DNA from: Myotis daubentonii
Lineage: Eukaryota > Chordata > Mammalia > Chiroptera > Vespertilionidae
Assembly: GCF_963259705.1 (NCBI RefSeq)
Contig: NC_081842.1
Span: forward strand, 185,074,349 to 185,138,348
Reading direction: 5' to 3'
DNA: 64,000 nt
A model generated the notes under the pieces. That model searched no databases and was not told the DNA's origin. It saw only the letters and a program-made list of their open reading frames with translations. Shown here in pieces: positions 59,170 through 64,000 of this stretch. The translations under genes were made by a program, and so were the position numbers. Each line of letters begins with the position of its first letter. Within the stretch, counting starts at the first letter, position 1.

Positions 59170-60040
59170 GGTCTTCTTAGGAGGCAGTATTTGAGGTGGA
59201 CCTTTAAAATGAGTAAGACTTTTCCAAGTGGATAAAAGGGAAAAGGAAGGAGGTGTGAAAGTAACTGCATTTTCAGGAAGCATCATTTGATATACCTAGA
59301 AAAGTGGTTTCTTTTATCTTTTAAGTTATCTCAGGGTCTACCCAGCATAGTGATTTACATAGGGGAAGTTTTAATGTTAGAATAATAAATAAACACAAGT
59401 GCTGTAAGTCTAGTATAAACCAGTATAAACTGCTATGTCCATCTCTTGCTTCTACTTTCTTCTGAACTATCTTCATTCCTAGTAAGTATCTACCAAGTGG
59501 TGGTGATACAGCAGCTACTACATAAAGCTCTGAGTTTATTTTGTTAGTTTGGTAACTTTTGTGAAATTTACCGCTCTCATAGTTAAAATAGAATTCTTGC
59601 TGCTGATTTAACTGGCTCAGCTTGGGTCACATATTTTCTTTAAATAAATAACTTAGTGAGAGGATAACAAGTTATTAATTTGGAGAAGTGGGGGCTAAAT
59701 CATTCTGAGTGCTTTTAAAGGTTTTAAATAGAGAAATTGCATAATCTAGTTTGTTTCTTTATTTTTGCTGCCGTGTGGGGAATCGATTGCAGAAGGTAAA
59801 AGTGAAAGCGCCTAGACTAGCGAGGTGGTTATTGTAATAGTTTAGCTGAGAGATGATGGTAGTCCTGTTTTGGCTATTAAAATGAATGGATGATGAGATT
59901 AAGGGGAAAGTGAAAGATGACTCCTACATTTTGACTTACATAACTGAGTGAAGGGTAGTGCCATTTATTGAAATAGGGAGGACTGGATGTGAGGATAGTT
60001 TAGTTTTGACCATGATACCTCTTTGTTGTCTGTTAAATGT
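59170..60040 (-). repeat. L2 LINE, minus strand
   Basis: Strings include CTGCCGTGTGGGGAATCGATTG, GTGGTTATTGTAATAGTTTAGC, GATGACTCCTACATTTTGAC and GTGCCATTTATTGAAATAGG. They are strongest from 59650; the upstream part is more decayed. Confidence 0.65.
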
Positions 60041-60079
60041 CTGCATGAAGAAGCAGATACATCAACTGGACAAGTCCTT

Positions 60080-60190
60080 AGTGTCATTTTTCTCATCTAT
60101 AAAGTGGAAATAATGCCATATATTTAATAGGGATACTGGGGCATGTGTTAATGTACAAAGCATATGGCATTTAATAGTTAGATGAATCAA
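60080..60190 (+). repeat. MIR fragment
   Basis: GTCATTTTTCTCATCTATAAAGTGGAAATAATG followed by a GCATATGGCATTTAATAG tail resembles MIR. Confidence 0.55.
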
Positions 60191-60597
60191 TGAAGTTTAT
60201 ATTCAGAGTCTAATAACACTCTTTAAAAAGTTAGAACTGGCTTTTTTTTTCTCTCGGTAGTTTTATTGCCTCATTTAGAATTACAAAAGAATGTACTGTG
60301 TATTTATTATCATATTTGGCAGATAAAGAATGTATTGTGTATTGGTTATAATATTTGGTAAAGAATCTTGTATAAGAAAGTTTATGTTTTAAAAAGCAAA
60401 TAATTTTACTTTGTCAGATTCTCCAGTTCTTGCTTTTTTCCTTATGTTTTATTCATAAAATGTGTACATTTTGCAAAATCTGTAGGCTAGAGGAAAAAAG
60501 GATTCCTGGTAGTACCCTGCTCAAACACTAATGAACTTGCCCTTAGATATATGTTTGCCATTGCCTGGCCTGTGAGTTAAATAAAAATGACACTGTG

Positions 60598-61044
60598 GCC
60601 CTAGCCCAGCGTGGGCAAACTACGGCCCGCGGGCCGGATCCAGCCCGTTTGAAATGAATAAAACTATTGAAAAAAAAGACTGTACCCTTTTATGTAATGA
60701 TGTTTACTTTGAATTTATATTAGTTCACACAAACACTCCATCCATGCTTTTGTTCCAGCCCTCCGGTCCAGTTTAAGAACCCATTGTGGCCCTCGAGTCA
60801 AAAAGTTTGCCCACCCCTGCCCTAGCCGGTTTGGCTCAGTGGATAGAGTATCGGCCTGCGAACTGAAAGGTTCCAGGTTTGATTCCGGTCAGGGGCACAT
60901 GCCCGGGTTGTGGGCTCAATCCCCAGTGGGGGGCTTGCAGGAGGCAGCCAATCAATGATTCTCTCTCATCATTGATATTTCTATCTCTCCCTTTTCCTTC
61001 CTCTCTGAAATCGATAAAAATACAATTAAAATTTTTTTTAAAAA
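60598..61044 (+). mobile_element. Ves SINE split by hAT
   Basis: The SINE begins GGCCCTAGCC, is broken by a hAT, and resumes at 60820 (CCCTAGCCGGTTTGGCTCAG). It has the A box GGCTCAGTGGATAGAG and B-box-like GGTTTGATTCCGG of pol III promoters. The flanking duplication ATGACACTGTGG lies before 60598 and after 61044. Confidence 0.94.
60607..60819 (-). mobile_element. Non-autonomous hAT in SINE head
   Basis: The ends are CAGCGTGGGCAAAC and GTTTGCCCACCCCTG. A perfect 8-bp target duplication CCCTAGCC lies at 60599-60606 and 60820-60827. It is the uninterrupted relative of 56236-57172, in the opposite orientation. Confidence 0.95.
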
Positions 61045-61499
61045 GATGACACTGTGGTTTCAGTAATGTACAGTTGCTTGTTATTCAGTCCCTGTATACT
61101 TGCCTATGAGGCTAATGCTATTTGGACTTAAGAGATTTTGGAGAAATGCCTAATGCAGTTTTCAGATTTTGTATTGTGAGGTATCTTAAAGAGTGAAGGG
61201 GAGGGGGCGCGTTAAAGCTGCATGGAGCAGGGGAAGGGCCTGAGATCAAGTGTTAATTTTGAATAGGTAGTGGCTATATCAAATAGTCTTAGATTACCCA
61301 AAATATAGAAATTACTTATTTTCCTTTTGTAGTTTACATGGGTGGTCTAGAGTTGCTTCACAATTTATACTTTTCTAACTTAGTAATATGAAATAAAATG
61401 AAGAAATTATCATATACATTCAGATTGACATTGAAAAATATAATAATTTTCCCATTATAGTGTTAGTAATTTTTTTTTAATTACTAAAAAGTACATGAA

Positions 61500-61671
61500 C
61501 CTGGCCAGAGTGGCTCAGTTGGTTGAGCGTTGTCCTATGCACCAAAGGGTTGCTGCTTTAATTCCGGGTCAAGGAACATGCATAGGTTGCAGGTTTGAAT
61601 CTCAGTTGGGGCACGTATGGAAAACAATCCCTCTTTCTCTAAGCATCTCCTTTGGTGAGGATTTTTCAAAA
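61500..61671 (+). mobile_element. tRNA-derived bat SINE
   Basis: CCTGGCCAGAGTGGCTCAGTTGG and GCAGGTTTGAATCTCAG carry pol III A and B boxes. The body includes GGGGCACGTATGGAAAAC. The target duplication AAAAAGTACATGAA lies on both sides. The 78-codon frame across it is a SINE artefact. Confidence 0.85.
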
Positions 61672-62205
61672 AAGTACATGAATAATTTTTCTATTGTAAA
61701 TGACTCAGGAACTCAGAAGTCTAAAAGATAACATATGACAGTTCTTCTTTGTGAATTGTGTGGATTTCTCTGGGATAGCTACTTAGAAATAGAATGACTG
61801 AGTTGCCCAGACACTAATGAACCTGCCCTTTGATATATATTCTAAGGGTTGAAGGTTATGTTAATTGTATTTTGATAGGTATTTGGCAAATTGCCCCCCT
61901 CAAAAAGCTTTACCTCCTTCTTCACCCACCAGCAATATGTGAGCATGCATGTTACATGGTATTATTACCAACAATGGATTATGTCAATATTTTTTGTTTC
62001 CCATTTGAAAGGTGTGAATGTTATTTTGTTAGTGAAGTTAAAGATTTTTCTCTGTATATCTTAATAATATTATCCAAATATTAATATTTCCAAACCAGTT
62101 TACATGCATATAGTAATGATTGAACTATAACAACACTGAAATACTTGATTCACATTGTTATTTTATCAAAGGCCCAGTGTATGCTGTAGTGTGCAATTTA
62201 TTGCC

Positions 62206-62262
<57 letters not shown>
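62206..62262. repeat. (TA)n microsatellite
   Basis: Near-pure TA repeat with one TG interruption near 62227. Confidence 0.95.
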
Positions 62263-62264
<2 letters not shown>

Positions 62265-62415
62265 ACAACTGGACTAAAACTCTTGAGCCAGACTGCCTAG
62301 ATCAGAATACAGCTTCAGCGCTTATTATTGTGACCTTTGTTAAGGTATATATACTCTCTATGCCTCAGATACCTCATTTGCAGATGAATGAAGAAAAATG
62401 TGACTTACACATACA

Positions 62416-62766
62416 ATGTACCAGGTGTACCGGTTAATAATAAGGATTTTTTTTTCTTTAATAGATGTAGTTACACATATGTTGATATATATGTGATTTG
62501 ATATGTTTGCTATTTTGTTGTATTGACAGCAAGCTTCAAAACTTCATATATCAAATTTTCTGAAGGTGTTAACATCATAGATATTTTTACACTTAAAAAT
62601 GTCGAATTTCCTGCCAAAAAAAGCATTTGCAGGAAGTTTTAATTCATTACTTTATTTTGAAGAAAAGTGTTGCTGAAAGTTATCGTATACTTCGGGAAGC
62701 TTATGGTGAACATGCTCCATCTCAAGATACTTGTGAACAGTGGTTTAAACACTTTAAACGTGAAAG
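62416..62766 (+). pseudogene. Mariner transposase gene, 5' part, frameshifted
   Basis: TA|CCAGGTGTACCGGTTAATAA looks like a mariner terminal repeat. A start ATGTCGAATTTCCTGCC follows at about 62599. The frame then shifts within a run of seven A. After the shift the translation reads VLIHYFILKKSVAESYRIL and REAYGEHAPSQDTCEQWF, the N-terminal helix-turn-helix region typical of mariner transposases. An L1 insertion ends it at about 62767, so the catalytic D,D34D part is not seen. Confidence 0.85.
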
Positions 62767-64000
62767 AACAAAGTAGGTGGGATCTCAATACCAGATATCA
62801 AGCTGTATTACAAAGCCACTGTTCTCAAAACTGCCTGGTACTGGCACAAGAACAGACATATAGATCAATGGAATAGAATAGAGAGCCCAGAAATCAGCCC
62901 CAACCAATACGCTCAATTAATATTTGACAAAGGAGGCAAGAACATACAATAGAGTCAAGATAGTCTCTTCAATAAATGGTGTTCGGAAAATTGGACAGAT
63001 ACATGCAAGAAAATGAAACTAGACCACCAACTTACACCATACACAAAAATAAACTCAAAATGGATAAAGGACTTAAATATACGATGGGAAACCATACAAA
63101 TACTAGAAGAATCCAAAGGCAACAAAATCTCAGACATATGCTGAAGCAATTTCTTCACCGAAACAGCTCCGAGGGCATTGGAAACTAAAGAGAAAATAAA
63201 CAAATGGGACTGCATCAAAATAAAAAGCTTCTGCACTGCAAAAGAAACCATCAACAAAACAACAAGAAAACCCACTGCGTGGGAAAACATATTTGCCAAT
63301 GTCATATCTGATAAGGGCCTAATCTCCAAAATTTATAGGGAACTCATACAACTTAACAAAAGGAAGATAAACAATCCAATCAAAAAATGGGCAAAGGTTC
63401 TAAATAGACACCTTTCAAAAGAGGACATTCAGAAAGTCAAGAGACATTTGAAAACATGCTCAAAGTCACTAATCATCCGAGAGATGCAAATCAAAACAAC
63501 AATGAGGTACCATCTCACACCAGTCAAAACTGGCTATCATCAACAAATCAACAAACGACAAGTGCTGGAGAGGATGTGGAGAAAAAGGAACACTTGTGCA
63601 CTGCTGGTGGGAATGCAGACTGGTGCAGCCACTATGGAAGACAGTATGGAGTTTCCTCAAAAAGTTAAAAATGGAACTCCCATTTGACCCTGTGATCCCA
63701 CTTCTAGGAATATATCCCAAGAAACCAGAAACACCAATCAGAAAGGATATATGCACCCCTATGTTCATAGCAGCACAATTCACCATAGCTAAGATCTGGA
63801 AACAGCCTAAGTGCCCATCAGTAGATGAATGGATTAGAAAACTGTGGTACATCTACATGATGGAATACTATGCTGCTGTAAAAAAGAAGGAACTCTTACC
63901 ATTTGCAACATCATGGATGGAACTGGAGAGCATTATGCTAAGTGAAATAAGCCAGTCAATGAAGGAAAAATACCACATGATCTCACTCATTTCTGGATAA
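62767..64000 (+). pseudogene. 5'-truncated L1, ORF2 C-terminal part (continues past window)
   Basis: Starts at AACAAAGTAGGTGGGATCTC, in the late reverse-transcriptase region of ORF2. It continues through TGGATAAAGGACTTAAATAT, CCATCTCACACCAGTCAAAA, TGGTGGGAATGCAGACTGG, and GAATGGATTAGAAAACTGTGG. The longest open pieces (63178-63687, 63596-64000) are ORF2 fragments split by frameshifts. It is fairly young-looking, but truncated at its 5' end into the mariner. Confidence 0.93.

Larger units (their letters stand above)
37166..64000 (+). other. FAF1: FAF1 downstream intron (5' part)
   Basis: The intron follows the GTGAGT donor. No further FAF1 exon is recognised before the window ends. The first 9.6 kb is unusually free of young repeats; the rest carries Helitrons, SINEs, hATs and L1/HAL1. 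Confidence 0.85.

Noticed and set aside
61495..61731. 78-codon frame beginning MNLARVAQLVERC
   Set aside because: It is the translation of a tRNA-derived SINE, a common false gene call.

Overview
The window is nuclear DNA from a vespertilionid bat (Myotis / Eptesicus / Pipistrellus group). The evidence is the repeat fauna. There are about eighteen non-autonomous Helitrons of the HeliBat type, tRNA-derived Ves SINEs, several recent hAT mini-transposons with 8-bp target-site duplications (one a SPIN element), a mariner, and an ORF1-only half-L1 (HAL1). That combination is characteristic of this bat family. The assignment rests on recognition, not on a search.

The only host gene I can support is FAF1 (Fas-associated factor 1), on the + strand. 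Two coding exons are visible: 8229-8320 (end of the first ubiquitin-like domain and a Pro/Ser linker) and 37060-37165 (start of the second ubiquitin-like domain). Both have consensus splice sites, and their phases fit each other. Everything else is FAF1 intron: the 3' part of one intron (1-8228), a complete 28.7-kb intron (8321-37059), and the 5' part of a third (37166-64000). Nearly all open reading frames outside the exons are chance frames in GC-rich Helitrons or relics of L1.

Layout. 1-8.2 kb: old L2 sequence and a Tigger, broken by hAT, SINE, LTR and Helitron insertions nested up to four deep. 8.3-12.9 kb: hAT, then a minus-strand L1 ORF2 relic carrying a SINE and a second L1, then a Helitron. 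15-24 kb: the densest Helitron block, with a composite head-to-tail family present three times and one Helitron nested inside the 5' terminus of another. 24-35 kb: sparse L2, MIR and MaLR relics, one Helitron, a Helitron fragment joined to an inverted L1, and a SPIN element at 35.3 kb. 35.6-46.8 kb: a repeat-poor stretch around the second exon. 46.8-51.9 kb: Helitrons, L1 3' ends and a HAL1. 53.7-64 kb: SINEs, Helitrons, hATs, a mariner fragment, and an L1 that runs off the end.

The most interesting signals are inside the transposons. Several Helitrons carry paired inverted CTCF-like core motifs, and most carry a compact YY1 / octamer / CCAAT block near the 5' end. One family has a 25-bp-arm internal palindrome. 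Helitrons repeatedly sit head-to-tail or inside each other's termini. No bacterial-type genes, CRISPR arrays or operons are present.
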